Part shown: positions 28,050 through 37,598 of the stretch, piece after piece
Layout of the letters: each line of letters starts with the position of its first letter
How positions within the stretch are numbered: position 1 is the first letter of the stretch
Assembly (NCBI GenBank): GCA_023301465.1
Contig: JALZUQ010000006.1
Span: 1-64,000, forward strand
Source of the DNA: Oligoflexales bacterium
GTDB taxonomy: Bacteria; Bdellovibrionota_B; Oligoflexia; Oligoflexales; JALZUQ01
Reading direction: 5' to 3'
Length of the DNA: 64,000 bases
Position numbers and translations under genes: made by a program
The notes under the pieces: model-generated
Told to the model about the DNA's origin: nothing
Databases searched by the model: none
Seen by the model: the letters and a program-made list of their open reading frames with translations, nothing else

Positions 28050-29309
28050 ATGATGAACATCAGTACTTTGTTTGAAAATCGCGATAAGCTAACCATTCAC
28101 TTGACCAGTTCAAGAAGATTGATTATTGCAGCAATGATTCTCATTGGAACCGTTGTCTTTATTGCAGGTTTGATCACAGGTCATGAGCAACGCACTTGGT
28201 CTGCATTGTTATTCAATGTGTTTTTCTTTTTTAATATCGCTTTAATTGGTTTATCTTTTGCCAACATGCAAGATATCATTGCTGCTCGTTGGGGTAGGCC
28301 AGTCAAAAAGCTCCACGAAGGTTTTGGTGCTTTCTTGCCAGTTGCTGCTGTAATGATGGTCGCCTTCTTGCTTGCAGTGAAGTTTGACTTTAAAGGTGCG
28401 GAGTCTGTCTATCCATGGATGGGTGATCCTCATATGTTAGATCATTTTTGGGGCAAGAAAACTTGGCTTCAAAAAGATTTCTTTATCTACCGTAATATCT
28501 TTGCGGTTGTTGGGATTGCTGTTTTAGCTTCTTGGCACCTAGGAATGGTAAAGAAACGTGATCAGCTCTTTTTGAATGGAAAGCGTGAAGAAGCACTCAA
28601 GTATGGTGAGTATGTTTCTGGAAAACTTCGTTATTGGAGTGGGCCGATCCTTGTCTTTTATGCTTTGGCTTTTAGTTTACTTGGGTTTGATCTTTTAATG
28701 TCGATTTCTCCTCTTTGGTTCTCAACTCTTTGGGGTGGTTGGCTGTTTGCTGTTGGTATGCAGTCGATGCTTGCAACCTTGCTTCTTATTTTGCTTTGGC
28801 TTAGAGAGCGTAGTGAGTTTAAGGGTTTAATCAATACCCAGCAACTCCATGATGTCGGTAAGCTTCTTTATGGTTTTACAATCTTCTTTACTTACCTGAC
28901 TTATGCTCATGTTTTGACGTACTGGTATGGTAACGTTCCAGAAGAAACTGAGTACTTCATTCATAGAATGCACGCACCATGGACTTACTTCATTACGATT
29001 ATTCCTTTGTTTGTATTTGTATTGCCATTGTTTGCTTTAATTCCAAAAGCTGCAAAATACACGAAAGGTTATACTCATTTTATTTGTGCGGCTATTTTGA
29101 TTTCTCAATGGTGTGTCATGTTATTGATTGTGATGCCTGAGTCTGTCCATCTTGATGGATCGACATATATTCCATTTCTTGAGATTGGAAATATGCTTTT
29201 AGTCTTTGGTTTGTTTGCATGGCGTTGGTTGGACTTTAGTTCAAAATCACCAGTTGTTGGTCCTGCAGATCCACTTCTAGTTTATCAGCTTGCTGAAGAT
29301 CACCACTAA
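28050..29309 (+). CDS. actF: Alternative complex III subunit F, second NrfD-like membrane subunit
   Basis: 419 residues with about ten transmembrane helices and motifs of the ActF/quinol:cytochrome c oxidoreductase subunit 2 family, such as FFNIALIGLSFANMQ, RNIFAVVGIAVLASWHLG and YAHVLTYWYGNVPEET. TAGGAG lies 6 bases before the ATG. It is the last recognisable act gene; no terminal oxidase follows in the window, and hflX begins 4 bases later, so hflX and pgi may be read from the same transcript. Confidence 0.92.
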   Translation: MMNISTLFENRDKLTIHLTSSRRLIIAAMILIGTVVFIAGLITGHEQRTWSALLFNVFFFFNIALIGLSFANMQDIIAARWGRPVKKLHEGFGAFLPVAAVMMVAFLLAVKFDFKGAESVYPWMGDPHMLDHFWGKKTWLQKDFFIYRNIFAVVGIAVLASWHLGMVKKRDQLFLNGKREEALKYGEYVSGKLRYWSGPILVFYALAFSLLGFDLLMSISPLWFSTLWGGWLFAVGMQSMLATLLLILLWLRERSEFKGLINTQQLHDVGKLLYGFTIFFTYLTYAHVLTYWYGNVPEETEYFIHRMHAPWTYFITIIPLFVFVLPLFALIPKAAKYTKGYTHFICAAILISQWCVMLLIVMPESVHLDGSTYIPFLEIGNMLLVFGLFAWRWLDFSSKSPVVGPADPLLVYQLAEDHH

Positions 29310-29313
29310 GTAG

Positions 29314-30621
29314 ATGTCGTTTTTAGATAGCGTAGCCCCCGATTATTATACTGCTCAAAAAGCAGTCGTAGTCGGGGTTTTTGATGTCCAACATCCTCAA
29401 ACCAAGGGCGACTACGATTTTCAAGAGATTCGTTCGTTGCTTAAAACCTTAGGTGTGGAAACAGTTTTTGAGGTCACTCAAAAACGACGCAAGTTAGATC
29501 CACGCTATTGTATCGGTTCCGGAAAAGTTGATGAGATTAAAGTGGGAATGGAAACCCACGAGGCGTCAGTTGTTGTTGTAGATCAGGGGCTATCTCCTCC
29601 TCAACTCAATAATCTTCAAGCTTCTTTTAATTGTATGGTGATGGATCGTACGGGTGTGATCTTAGAGATTTTCCGTCAGCATGCAAAAACCAATCAAGCA
29701 AAAACCCAAGTTGAAATTGCAAGGTTAGAATACTTACTGCCAAGAATGGTTGGTGCGTGGACTCACCTGGAACGACAAAAAGGCGGTGGCGGCGGCGGTG
29801 CGTTTAACCGTGGTATGGGTGAAAAACAAGTAGAAGTCGATAGACGTCGTGCACGTGAAAAAATCCATCGACTAAAATCAAAGCTAAAACAATTTTCAAG
29901 TGACCGTACGGTTCAAAGGCGTCAAAGGCAAAAAGAGTTTACTGTGGCACTGGTGGGTTACACCAATAGCGGTAAGTCTTCATTGATGAACGCATTAACC
30001 GAGTCGGGTGTATTGGTTGAAGATAAGTTGTTTGCTTCATTAGATGCAAAAGTAAAAACCATAGATCATCATTCAAGGCCTCGCATCTTATTGATTGATA
30101 CGGTTGGGTTTATTAGGAATCTTCCTCACAGTCTAGTAGACAGCTTTCGCTCTACATTAGAAGAAGCTCTTACAGCCGACTTGCTCTTAAATGTCATTGA
30201 TACCAGTGACCCCCATTATAGAGAGCATATGGAGGTGACGGATGAAGTCCTCAAAACCATTGGTGGAGACCATATTCCTCAATTGATGGTTTATAATAAA
30301 AGTGATTTAATTGAAGATAAATATTTAGGTAAGATTCTGGGAAAGGGCAGTCAGTTTATTTCTGCGAATGACCCAAAAGATGTTAAGCAACTAAGAGATG
30401 CCATTGACGGTTTTTTTCTAGAAAATTTTGTTTCTGCTGAGGTGTCAGTTCCCGCTGAGAACCACGATGTGATATCATTTATGCAAAAGGAATGCATTGT
30501 AGGTGAATTCTCTCATCAAGAAACAGTTTTAACTTACCATGTATTAGTGCACCAAAATAAACTAACGAATCTAAAGAGGGTGGTCAGTAAGTATGAGCAA
30601 TGTACCATTAAAATTAAGTAA
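29314..30621 (+). CDS. hflX: Ribosome-associated GTPase HflX
   Basis: 435 residues. An N-terminal HflX domain (KRRKLDPRYCIGSGKVDEI) and a glycine-rich linker (GGGGGGAFNRGMGEKQVEVDRR-type segment, near residue 160) precede the GTPase domain: G1 GYTNSGKSSLMNAL (about 213-226), G3 DTVGFIRNLP, G4 NKSD. The protein splits stalled ribosomes under stress. The ATG follows actF closely with no clear ribosome site, and the coding end overlaps pgi by 29 bases. Confidence 0.95.
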   Translation: MSFLDSVAPDYYTAQKAVVVGVFDVQHPQTKGDYDFQEIRSLLKTLGVETVFEVTQKRRKLDPRYCIGSGKVDEIKVGMETHEASVVVVDQGLSPPQLNNLQASFNCMVMDRTGVILEIFRQHAKTNQAKTQVEIARLEYLLPRMVGAWTHLERQKGGGGGGAFNRGMGEKQVEVDRRRAREKIHRLKSKLKQFSSDRTVQRRQRQKEFTVALVGYTNSGKSSLMNALTESGVLVEDKLFASLDAKVKTIDHHSRPRILLIDTVGFIRNLPHSLVDSFRSTLEEALTADLLLNVIDTSDPHYREHMEVTDEVLKTIGGDHIPQLMVYNKSDLIEDKYLGKILGKGSQFISANDPKDVKQLRDAIDGFFLENFVSAEVSVPAENHDVISFMQKECIVGEFSHQETVLTYHVLVHQNKLTNLKRVVSKYEQCTIKIK

Positions 30622-31861
30622 TCGAGTCTCAAAAGCGATCCAAGCCAAGTCCCAGTCTTATCATCCAGAAATCATGAACAAACTAAAAGAGCTTCAAAAT
30701 GGTGAAGGTTATTACTCAGAATTTTGTGGATGGTATGATTATCCAAGTAAGGTAGCGATTCAGGCAAGTGAAGACTGGCAATCCCAAATAGAGTCGATCG
30801 GTGTCGATTATGATTCTTTGGTTTTGATTGGTGTAGGTGGAAGCTTCTTAGGTGCTAAAGCACTTTATGAGTTATTTGCAGAGCAAACCAATAAAGAAAT
30901 GTTTTTTGCTGGTTGGCACCTTTCTGGTTTAGAACTCAGCCGTTTATTTTCAAAAATCCAAAACAAAAAACCATTACTGGTATTTATATCAAAGTCTGGG
31001 ACTACTATTGAGCCTGCTTTGCACTTTAGAAACCTCTACGAGTGGATGCGTTTTAAATTTAAAGATGAAGCCCCAAAAAGAGTTATTGCAGTAACAGACA
31101 AAGAAAAAGGTGCTTTAAGAGGCTTTTGTAATAGATTAGGAATTCAGTCATACGTAGTCCCAGATGATATTGGTGGTAGGTACTCTGTGTTTTCTCCCGT
31201 AGGAATGATTCCTTTATTATGTTCAGGGGCACCAATTGAGCCACTTTTATCAGGAGCAGACTTATTTTATGAGCAACTCAGAAGCGGTTTAAACACCAAT
31301 CTTTTAAAAGAGTACGTTGGGATAAGGCGAGCACTTTGGGATCAAGGTCGTAAGACTGAGTGTATGCTCTACAACGAACCTGCGTTTGAATTTTTTGCTG
31401 GATGGTGGCAACAGCTTTTTGGAGAGTCAGAAGGCAAAGATCACAAAGGCATTCTTCCGATATCTAGCTCTATTACAAGAGACTTGCACTCAATGGGTCA
31501 GTTCTTTCAGCAAGGCACTCCGGTGTACTTTGAGACATTTGTGACCTTTAAAAACTCACTGGATAATTTACCTTTCATTGAAAAGTGTAGTGATTTTGAA
31601 GATGGGTACGATGGACTCATTGGAAAGAAAATCGACTACATTAACCATTTAGCCACCGAAGCTACCATGAAGGCTCACCATGAAAACGGCGATGTTCCTA
31701 TTATGCATTTTGAGCTAGATTCACTGTCTTTAGAATCCGCAGGTTACTTTATGAGCTTTTTCAAGGTGGCCGCTGCTTTGAGTGCAGGGCTCTTTGAAGT
31801 GAACCCATTTGATCAGCCGGGTGTCGAGTTTTATAAGGCTCATATGAAAGATAAGCTTTAG
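30593..31861 (+). CDS. pgi: Glucose-6-phosphate isomerase
   Basis: 422 residues, in the range of the short bacterial form (E. coli's is 549). It converts glucose 6-phosphate to fructose 6-phosphate. Family motifs: VLIGVGGSFLGAKAL, ISKSGTTIEPALHFR, the PGI signature around GGRYSVFSPVG, and the catalytic Glu region FGESEGKDHKG. The start lies inside hflX, with GAGGGTGG upstream, so the genes are probably coupled. A strong bidirectional terminator follows 20 bases after the stop. Confidence 0.94.
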   Translation: MSNVPLKLSNRVSKAIQAKSQSYHPEIMNKLKELQNGEGYYSEFCGWYDYPSKVAIQASEDWQSQIESIGVDYDSLVLIGVGGSFLGAKALYELFAEQTNKEMFFAGWHLSGLELSRLFSKIQNKKPLLVFISKSGTTIEPALHFRNLYEWMRFKFKDEAPKRVIAVTDKEKGALRGFCNRLGIQSYVVPDDIGGRYSVFSPVGMIPLLCSGAPIEPLLSGADLFYEQLRSGLNTNLLKEYVGIRRALWDQGRKTECMLYNEPAFEFFAGWWQQLFGESEGKDHKGILPISSSITRDLHSMGQFFQQGTPVYFETFVTFKNSLDNLPFIEKCSDFEDGYDGLIGKKIDYINHLATEATMKAHHENGDVPIMHFELDSLSLESAGYFMSFFKVAAALSAGLFEVNPFDQPGVEFYKAHMKDKL

Positions 31862-31880
31862 GTCTTCACGTTATAAACAT

Positions 31881-31915
31881 AAAAAAAGCCGCTTTATATA
31901 AAAGCGGCTTTTTTT
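31881..31915. terminator. Bidirectional Rho-independent terminator
   Basis: A 15-base-pair perfect stem (AAAAAAAGCCGCTTT / AAAGCGGCTTTTTTT) with loop TATA. T runs are present on both strands, so it ends pgi from the left and the Cys-rich protein gene from the right. Confidence 0.93.
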
Positions 31916-31934
31916 GTAACAGAATGAATTGTAA

Positions 31935-32648
31935 TTACTTACAACCAAATCGACCGATTAATTTTGGTCTATTTTGGTTGAATTGCTTTACTCTACATGT
32001 AGCACTGTTAACAGCACCTCTTGTCTTACAAGTAGCGTTTCTCGTAGCAGTTTTTAGTCTACAGCCAGTATTCTGAAGAGCGGTAGCAGTAAATTGTTTT
32101 GTGTTCTGAGCTTTTTGGAAAACAAATCCTGTAGCATTTTTTGCTAAACAAACTGTTTTGTTTCCAAGGTTACTCGCTCTACACTTAAGTTTTTGAGCTC
32201 GGCACTCAACTCTATTTGCAACATTGCTAATTTTGCACTTTGCGTTACCAATTATTTGTTTTGTCGAGTTCAAAACAGGCATGTTTCTTTCGCAAACGGT
32301 CACAGATGGTACACAAACAATTGTACTATACTGCTGGATATAAATAGGTTGAACTACAGTGTAAGTAGGAATAGTTTCCTGAATAAGAATTCCACCATCA
32401 ATGATTTCACCCTCGATAATAGTTCCTTCTTCAACGACAATTTCTTCTTCAGTGATTTCTGGTATTACTTCGCCGATGATTTCTGGCACTACTTCGTCAG
32501 TGATTTCTGGCACTACTTCGTCAGTGATTTCTAAAGCTGAATCTTTAGCTTCTTGTGGGACGATTTCATCTGAGGAGCCGTCTTGAGCCATCGCTACATA
32601 ACTCATTGAAGAAATACTGAATGTTAAAATTAATCCTAGAACTTTCAT
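31935..32648 (-). CDS. Exported protein with acidic 8-residue repeats and a Cys-rich, basic C-terminus
   Basis: 237 residues, function not recognised. A signal peptide (about 1-21) is followed by an acidic segment (about 25-80) with tandem EITDEVVP-type repeats, a Val/Gln/Pro linker, and a basic C-terminal ~130 residues with ten cysteines spaced irregularly in a K/R-N-A-T context (for example KCKISN, ECRAQKLKCRASN, NATCKTR). The even number of Cys in an exported protein suggests disulfides. The acidic and basic halves could pair or bind surfaces, but that is speculation. Good ribosome site (GGCAAACC is weak, AGAAAGG upstream). Monocistronic. Confidence 0.7.
   Translation of the reverse strand: MKVLGLILTFSISSMSYVAMAQDGSSDEIVPQEAKDSALEITDEVVPEITDEVVPEIIGEVIPEITEEEIVVEEGTIIEGEIIDGGILIQETIPTYTVVQPIYIQQYSTIVCVPSVTVCERNMPVLNSTKQIIGNAKCKISNVANRVECRAQKLKCRASNLGNKTVCLAKNATGFVFQKAQNTKQFTATALQNTGCRLKTATRNATCKTRGAVNSATCRVKQFNQNRPKLIGRFGCK
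32454..32533. repeat. Coding tandem repeat, 24-base unit
   Basis: Two identical 24-base copies (32478-32501 and 32502-32525) are flanked by a degenerate copy on the left and a partial one on the right. They encode the 8-residue unit EITDEVVP of the Cys-rich protein. The unit is a multiple of three, so copy-number changes keep the frame. Confidence 0.85.
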
Positions 32649-32811
32649 GGTTTGCCTTTCTCATCTGGGGAGATGATTTTGTTAATTAAATCAACTGTTT
32701 AATGCCATGTTCATGGTTTATATGCAAGAAATTAAGGTTAAATCGAATAAGTTTCATGTGTTTCTGCGGACTGCTCTTTTTGTGCTCTGTTGAGTGGGAT
32801 CTATCATTGAT

Positions 32812-33093
32812 CTAAGTATTGACCCAATGCCTGACAATATCTGAAATATGATCTTTTAGAGCTATGGCCGAATCCTTGGATAGCTGTTCTCCTATCCATG
32901 CAATTTGTTTTGGTGTCGAAATTTCAGATAGTTTTTTTGCAAGATCAGATAGATCAGGAATATTTTTAGTTCTAGAAATATTTTGAAGAAGTTTTTTTTT
33001 GATCGACAGCAAGCCATTCAGTTAGGTTTAAAGTCTCACTAATACCTTATTTAATTTTAAAAGTCGCAATTTATAGTTGTCTGTAATTTTCAT
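32812..33093 (-). pseudogene. Small gene broken by two frameshifts
   Basis: A GGAG site precedes an ATG at 33093. The frame reads MKITDNYKLRLLK and soon stops; the next frame continues as GISETLNLTEWLAVDQKK; the third frame takes over after an A9 tract (T9 on the plus strand at 32992-33000) and runs to a stop at 32812 as LLQNISRTKNIPDL... Joined, these give about 93 residues of consistent composition. This pattern fits two indels in a once-intact gene; slippage at the A9 tract could restore only the second shift. No family was recognised. Confidence 0.55.
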
Positions 33094-33156
33094 ATTTTAC
33101 TCCAATAGACAAAAAATAGTGATTATGTATCGTGTAAAAAATAAATTTAAATACTA

Positions 33157-34005
33157 CTAAACAAAGTTAAGGTTGATGCCATCAAAATCTGAATCATCAT
33201 GCCGCTCAACTACCTGTTGGTTCTCATCGCCCCACGAACGGTTCACAAGTCTACCTTTTAATACTGCTTTTCTCTCTAAAAGCTGATCCGTCCATCTCAT
33301 TACATGCTTGTAAGACTCAACACCTAAAAACTCAGCAGCATTATAAAGCTTTCCTTTCATCAAAGCACCATACCAAGGCCATATGGCTATATCTGCAATA
33401 GAATACTCTGAGCCAGCAATATATTCATGTTTGGATAACTGTTTATCTAATACATCCAACTGGCGTTTAGATTCCATTGAAAACCTGTCGATAGCATATT
33501 CAATTTTTGTGGGAGCGTAGTTATAAAAATGTCCAAATCCACCCCCAAGATAAGGTCCGCTTCCAACTTGCCAAAAAAGCCAACTAAGAACTTCATGTCT
33601 ATTTTGTTTTGGGATAAAGGAGTCAAATTTTTCTGCGAGATATAAAAGAATAGCTCCCGATTCAAAAACGTTTGTATCTATTTTTGTGGACGTATCCACA
33701 AGAGCTGGAATTTTTGAGTTTGGGTTTACTGCCACAAAGCCACTTGAGAACTGGTGGCCTTCTCTTATATTAATGATGTGGGCATTATACTCTGCTCCAG
33801 TATGACCTGCAGCTAAAAGTTCTTCAAGCATGATGGTGATTTTAATACCGTTTGGAGTTCCAAGGGAATAGAGTTGCAAAGGATGTTTTCCTCTGGGTAA
33901 TTCTTTTTCATATCTTGAGCCAGAAGTTGGTCTGTTAATATTGCTAAACTCTCCGCCAGATGGAGTTTCGTGTTTCCAAACTTTGGGTGGTTGATAATCA
34001 GTCAT
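33157..34005 (-). CDS. yghU: YghU-type glutathione S-transferase / disulfide-bond oxidoreductase
   Basis: 282 residues from the ATG at 34005, chosen because AAAGGGAA lies just upstream and because MTDYQPPKVW matches the N-terminus of E. coli YghU; a longer frame to 34053 is less likely. Very close to the YghU pattern throughout: GGEFSNINRPTSG, GKHPLQLYSLGTPNGIKITIMLEELL, SSGFVAVNPNSKIPALVD, FESGAILLYLAEKF and GGGFGHFYNYAPTKIEYAI. The family uses glutathione to reduce disulfides and organic hydroperoxides. Monocistronic; the gene for a ClpB-like ATPase lies divergent. Confidence 0.93.
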   Translation of the reverse strand: MTDYQPPKVWKHETPSGGEFSNINRPTSGSRYEKELPRGKHPLQLYSLGTPNGIKITIMLEELLAAGHTGAEYNAHIINIREGHQFSSGFVAVNPNSKIPALVDTSTKIDTNVFESGAILLYLAEKFDSFIPKQNRHEVLSWLFWQVGSGPYLGGGFGHFYNYAPTKIEYAIDRFSMESKRQLDVLDKQLSKHEYIAGSEYSIADIAIWPWYGALMKGKLYNAAEFLGVESYKHVMRWTDQLLERKAVLKGRLVNRSWGDENQQVVERHDDSDFDGINLNFV

Positions 34006-34166
34006 GGGTTCCCTTTCGCTATTTTCTATAGTTAGTGTACGGATAAATTTCACAAGATCAATCCTTAACCATCTTTTTTTGAAGTAAGTTTAGAAGGTTA
34101 TGCTTCCTTGACAATCTTGGTTTGAGACCCACATTAATGAGGTGAAAAATGAGGAGACCTTGAGAT

Positions 34167-36566
34167 ATGTTTAACCAATTTGATGACAGTCTGACTGGTG
34201 CACTGAGTATTGCACACACCGAAGCTGCAAAAAGAAATCACCCTCAAATAGACATTATTCATTTACTATATGGGTTAGCTACAAACCCACAATCAAAATC
34301 TTATAAGTTTTTTAACCGCTATAAAAAGCAGTTAACCACCGAAATGGATAAGCTACCCAGAACTTCTGGAGAGTCTTTACAACCAATGCCATCACGAGCT
34401 TTAGCAGAGCTCATTACGAGTGCTTCTGCAGCCGCCATTCAAAGTGGTCAAAAGCATGTGAGTGAAAGCGATTTATTGCCTTTACTGCCCTCGAAAGTTG
34501 GAAGTGTTGAGTTACCGAAAATCGAAAAAACCGCCCAAAACTCTAACTCTAACCAAGAGCTTGAAAGGCCTGATTATTTAATAGATTTAAACGAGTTGGC
34601 AAGAGAGGGTAGGTTAGACCCTGTCATTGGTCGAAAAAATGAGATTCGTTCTGTCATGGAAATTCTTGGAAGGCGATCCAAAAACAACCCTGTTTTAATT
34701 GGTGATGCTGGAGTCGGAAAAACAGCAATCATAGAGGGGATAGCTGATTTAATCGTTCAAGGAAAAGCTCCCGATACTCTCAAGAACAAAACAATTTTAA
34801 ACTTAAATATTGCAGCACTACTATCCGGAACAAAGTTTCGAGGCGATTTTGAAGAACGTATGAAAACTTTAATTGAATACGTCCAAGAAAACAGACAGAC
34901 AGTCATTTTATTTATTGACGAAATTCACCTTCTTGTAGGTGCAGGCAAGACAGAAGGCTCTATGGATGCAGCCAATCTTCTTAAACCTGCCTTGGCCAGA
35001 GGTGACTTAAATTGTATTGGTGCAACTACTCATGATGAGTATAGGCGTTTTATTAGAGAAGATTCAGCTTTAGATAGACGTTTTAGAGCTGTTCACGTGA
35101 ACGAGCCTACAGAAGAAGATGCGATTGAAATCCTCATGGGGCTCAAAGATAAGTTTGAAATCCACCATGGAATAGATATTCAAGACGAAGCTATTTATAG
35201 TGCCGTTTATATGTCATCAAAGTACATGCTCGATAAGTGTTTACCCGATAAAGCAATTGATCTGATTGATGAAGGTGCTTCTGCACTCAAACTCAGTGCA
35301 GAAGCACTCCCTAAGCACTTGGTGGATATGGAAAGTGAAATTAGACATAAATTTATATTTGCCAAAACCGGTAAAGCCGATGATTCTATTTATGATGATA
35401 TAAAAGTTTTACAAAAAGAATTCGATCTTCAAAAAAAACAATGGGAAGACAAAGTCTTTGCGATCAAGAAGCTGTCTGACTTAAAAAATCAATATGAAAA
35501 CCTAAAGTTCGAAGAGCAAAAAGCAGAAGCAGACCAGCAGTGGGAACTTGCCTCTGAAATAAAATACAACAAACTTCCGATGATAGAAAAACAAATTGCA
35601 GAATGCCCTGTAGAGTGGAGCCTTAGAAAAGAAGATGTCGCCAAAATCATTTCAAGACATACTGGTGTTTCTGTAGAGACGATCCTTAAAACTAAACAAA
35701 AAGAAATTTTAAAAATCGGTGAAGCTCTAGAGAGTAGGGTGTATGGTCAAGAAGAATCCCTTCAATCTATTTCTGATGTTATTGCTACTTCACACTCAGG
35801 TCTTGCTGACCCAAGTAGACCGTTGGGTTCATTTTTGCTTTGTGGGCCTTCAGGGGTCGGAAAAACAGAAACGGCAAAAGCACTCGCAGAGTTTTTATTT
35901 GATAATGAAGAGTCTATTATTAGGTTTGACCTAAGTGAGTACTCAGAAAAACATTCTGTTTCAAAACTAATAGGTTCTCCTGCAGGTTATGTTGGTTATA
36001 AAGACGGTGGTGTACTTACTGAAGCAGTTCGAAAAAAGCCTTATAGTGTTTTGCTTTTTGATGAAGTTGAAAAAGCTCATTCTGATTTTGCGGATATACT
36101 TCTTCAGATTTTAGATGATGGTCGCCTTAGTGATAATCGCGGAAAGGTTGTGAGTTTCAAAAATACGATTATTATTCTAACAAGTAATGCACAAAACCTT
36201 GACTCAGCTTTTAAGCCAGAATTTCTAGGCCGTCTAGATGGTATTCTTCATTACAAATACCTTGAAGAAGGCATTATGGATAAACTGATTGATAGAGAGT
36301 TAATGCTTTTAAACCAAAGAATAAAAGATAAAAACCTCGTGATAGAACTTTCAAAGTCTGTACGTAAAAAATTAAGAGAAGATGGTTTTTCGAAACGTTA
36401 CGGGGCAAGACCACTAAAAAGCGTATTCTCAAACCTAGTTTTAAAGCCCCTCTCGAAGAAAGTTTTGCAAGGATCATTGGAAGAAGGGAGTATTGAGGCA
36501 AGATTATCTGCTCAAGGAAGCATCACCTTTGTAGATAGCAAGTATTCCCTGAAAGTCCTTAAGTAA
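34167..36566 (+). CDS. ClpB/ClpA-like AAA+ ATPase (Hsp100) without a ClpP-docking loop
   Basis: 799 residues. An N-terminal Clp repeat domain (about 1-120) is followed by AAA-1 with [13 protein letters not shown] (about 180) and [11 protein letters not shown], a coiled-coil middle region of only ~90 residues (about 385-475), and AAA-2 with [14 protein letters not shown] (about 561) and [13 protein letters not shown]. Between sensor-1 (ILTSNA) and the conserved [10 protein letters not shown] there is almost no insertion, so the IGL/F loop that ClpA and ClpC use to bind ClpP is absent. This suggests a disaggregase rather than a protease partner. The middle region is shorter than that of standard ClpB (~120). 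Monocistronic. Confidence 0.85.
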   Translation: MFNQFDDSLTGALSIAHTEAAKRNHPQIDIIHLLYGLATNPQSKSYKFFNRYKKQLTTEMDKLPRTSGESLQPMPSRALAELITSASAAAIQSGQKHVSESDLLPLLPSKVGSVELPKIEKTAQNSNSNQELERPDYLIDLNELAREGRLDPVIGRKNEIRSVMEILGRRSKNNPVLIGDAGVGKTAIIEGIADLIVQGKAPDTLKNKTILNLNIAALLSGTKFRGDFEERMKTLIEYVQENRQTVILFIDEIHLLVGAGKTEGSMDAANLLKPALARGDLNCIGATTHDEYRRFIREDSALDRRFRAVHVNEPTEEDAIEILMGLKDKFEIHHGIDIQDEAIYSAVYMSSKYMLDKCLPDKAIDLIDEGASALKLSAEALPKHLVDMESEIRHKFIFAKTGKADDSIYDDIKVLQKEFDLQKKQWEDKVFAIKKLSDLKNQYENLKFEEQKAEADQQWELASEIKYNKLPMIEKQIAECPVEWSLRKEDVAKIISRHTGVSVETILKTKQKEILKIGEALESRVYGQEESLQSISDVIATSHSGLADPSRPLGSFLLCGPSGVGKTETAKALAEFLFDNEESIIRFDLSEYSEKHSVSKLIGSPAGYVGYKDGGVLTEAVRKKPYSVLLFDEVEKAHSDFADILLQILDDGRLSDNRGKVVSFKNTIIILTSNAQNLDSAFKPEFLGRLDGILHYKYLEEGIMDKLIDRELMLLNQRIKDKNLVIELSKSVRKKLREDGFSKRYGARPLKSVFSNLVLKPLSKKVLQGSLEEGSIEARLSAQGSITFVDSKYSLKVLK

Positions 36567-36676
36567 CTGGTAATATTTATGAAAAATACCAAAAACAAAA
36601 TGCTTATTTACTAAGCAAAAAAACTCATATTTTGCAATTTTCTTATGCAGAAGCTTCAATTGCTAAGAAGAACTTG

Positions 36677-36699
36677 GTAACATATTGAATATATGTAAC
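36677..36699. promoter_or_regulatory. Inverted repeat upstream of ihfA, candidate operator
   Basis: GTAACATAT (36677-36685) and ATATGTAAC (36691-36699) form an inverted repeat with 8 of 9 matching positions and a 5-base spacer, 24 bases before the ihfA ATG. It is a plausible binding site for a dimeric regulator or for autoregulation; no factor can be named. Confidence 0.35.
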
Positions 36700-36722
36700 T
36701 TATCAAGAAGCAGGAGAACGAG

Positions 36723-37025
36723 ATGACTCTAACCAAAGATACCATGGTGGAAATGATCAGAGATAAGATCGGGTTTCCTATAAAAGAAGCAAAAGACATT
36801 CTTGAAATGGTTCTCGAAGAGCTAAAGTTAAAACTTGAAGAAGGTCAAGATGTCAAAATCTCTGGCTTTGGTAAGTGGAACGTAAAAGAAAAAAGATCTA
36901 GACCGGGAAGAAACCCTCATACAGGTGCTCGTATTGAAATTACAGCACGTAAGGTTGTGACTTTTCATCCTTCTGATAAATTAAGAAGTGTTGTGAATAA
37001 ATCACCTGACAACGCTGAAAGCTAA
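36723..37025 (+). CDS. ihfA: Integration host factor alpha-like DNA-bending protein
   Basis: 100 residues. The dimerising helices (TKDTMVEMIRDKIG...) are followed by VKISGFGKWNVKEKRSRPGRNPHTGARIEITARKVVTFHPSDKLR, the full HU/IHF signature with the DNA-intercalating Pro in RNPHTG. The FHPSDKLR end and the NPHTG sequence fit IHF-alpha better than HU. IHF bends DNA and also helps tyrosine integrases such as the one at 43 kb. AGGAG lies upstream of the ATG. The stop is directly followed by the next gene's ATG. Confidence 0.88.
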   Translation: MTLTKDTMVEMIRDKIGFPIKEAKDILEMVLEELKLKLEEGQDVKISGFGKWNVKEKRSRPGRNPHTGARIEITARKVVTFHPSDKLRSVVNKSPDNAES

Positions 37026-37598
37026 ATGAAAATATATACGAAGACGGGTGACAAAGGTCAGACGTCTTTAGCGAGTGGTTCTAGAGTTCAAAAAAATGAT
37101 CCAAGAGTTGTTGCATATGGGGAAGTAGATTCTCTCAATTCTTGGGTCGGTTTACTCATCACTCAATTACAATTTCCTCAAACAAACCTTCGTCAAAAAA
37201 ACTCCATGAGTGAGCTTGTCAAATCACTGACCATCATTCAAAATCAGTTGTTTTCCCTTGGCTCTGAAGTTTCGTGTGACACATTAGAAGCAGCTAGACG
37301 GATCCAATCACCTATTTCTATTGATGATATTAAACGCTTAGAAGATGAAATGGACCAAATGAGTGAAGGTTTACCCCCGTTGAAAAATTTTATTCTTCCC
37401 GGTGGTAGTCATTGTGCTGCCTTTGCACATATGTGTCGAACTCATACTCGAACTTCCGAACGTTATATCATTGCGGTAGATGGTCTAAGAGATGAGATCC
37501 AAATTTATCTAAATAGATTAAGTGATTACTTTTTTGTGGCGGCTCGATTCATTAATTTCAATTTGTCTGTTGAAGATGTTTGTTGGAAGAACCTGTGA
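37026..37598 (+). CDS. ATP:cob(I)alamin adenosyltransferase, PduO type
   Basis: 190 residues. The N-terminal phosphate-binding motif KIYTKTGDKGQTSL, AYGEVDSLNSWVGL, FILPGGSHCAAFAHMCRTHTRTSER and the C-terminal LNRLSDYFFVAARFIN are all characteristic of the PduO-type trimeric enzyme. It transfers the adenosyl group of ATP to cob(I)alamin, producing coenzyme B12. No other B12 genes are nearby. It starts directly after ihfA (TAA-ATG), likely coupled. Confidence 0.95.
   Translation: MKIYTKTGDKGQTSLASGSRVQKNDPRVVAYGEVDSLNSWVGLLITQLQFPQTNLRQKNSMSELVKSLTIIQNQLFSLGSEVSCDTLEAARRIQSPISIDDIKRLEDEMDQMSEGLPPLKNFILPGGSHCAAFAHMCRTHTRTSERYIIAVDGLRDEIQIYLNRLSDYFFVAARFINFNLSVEDVCWKNL

Noticed and set aside
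32454-32533. Tandem repeats that could suggest a CRISPR array
   Set aside because: The units are contiguous without spacers and encode an 8-residue protein repeat; no cas genes are present in the window.
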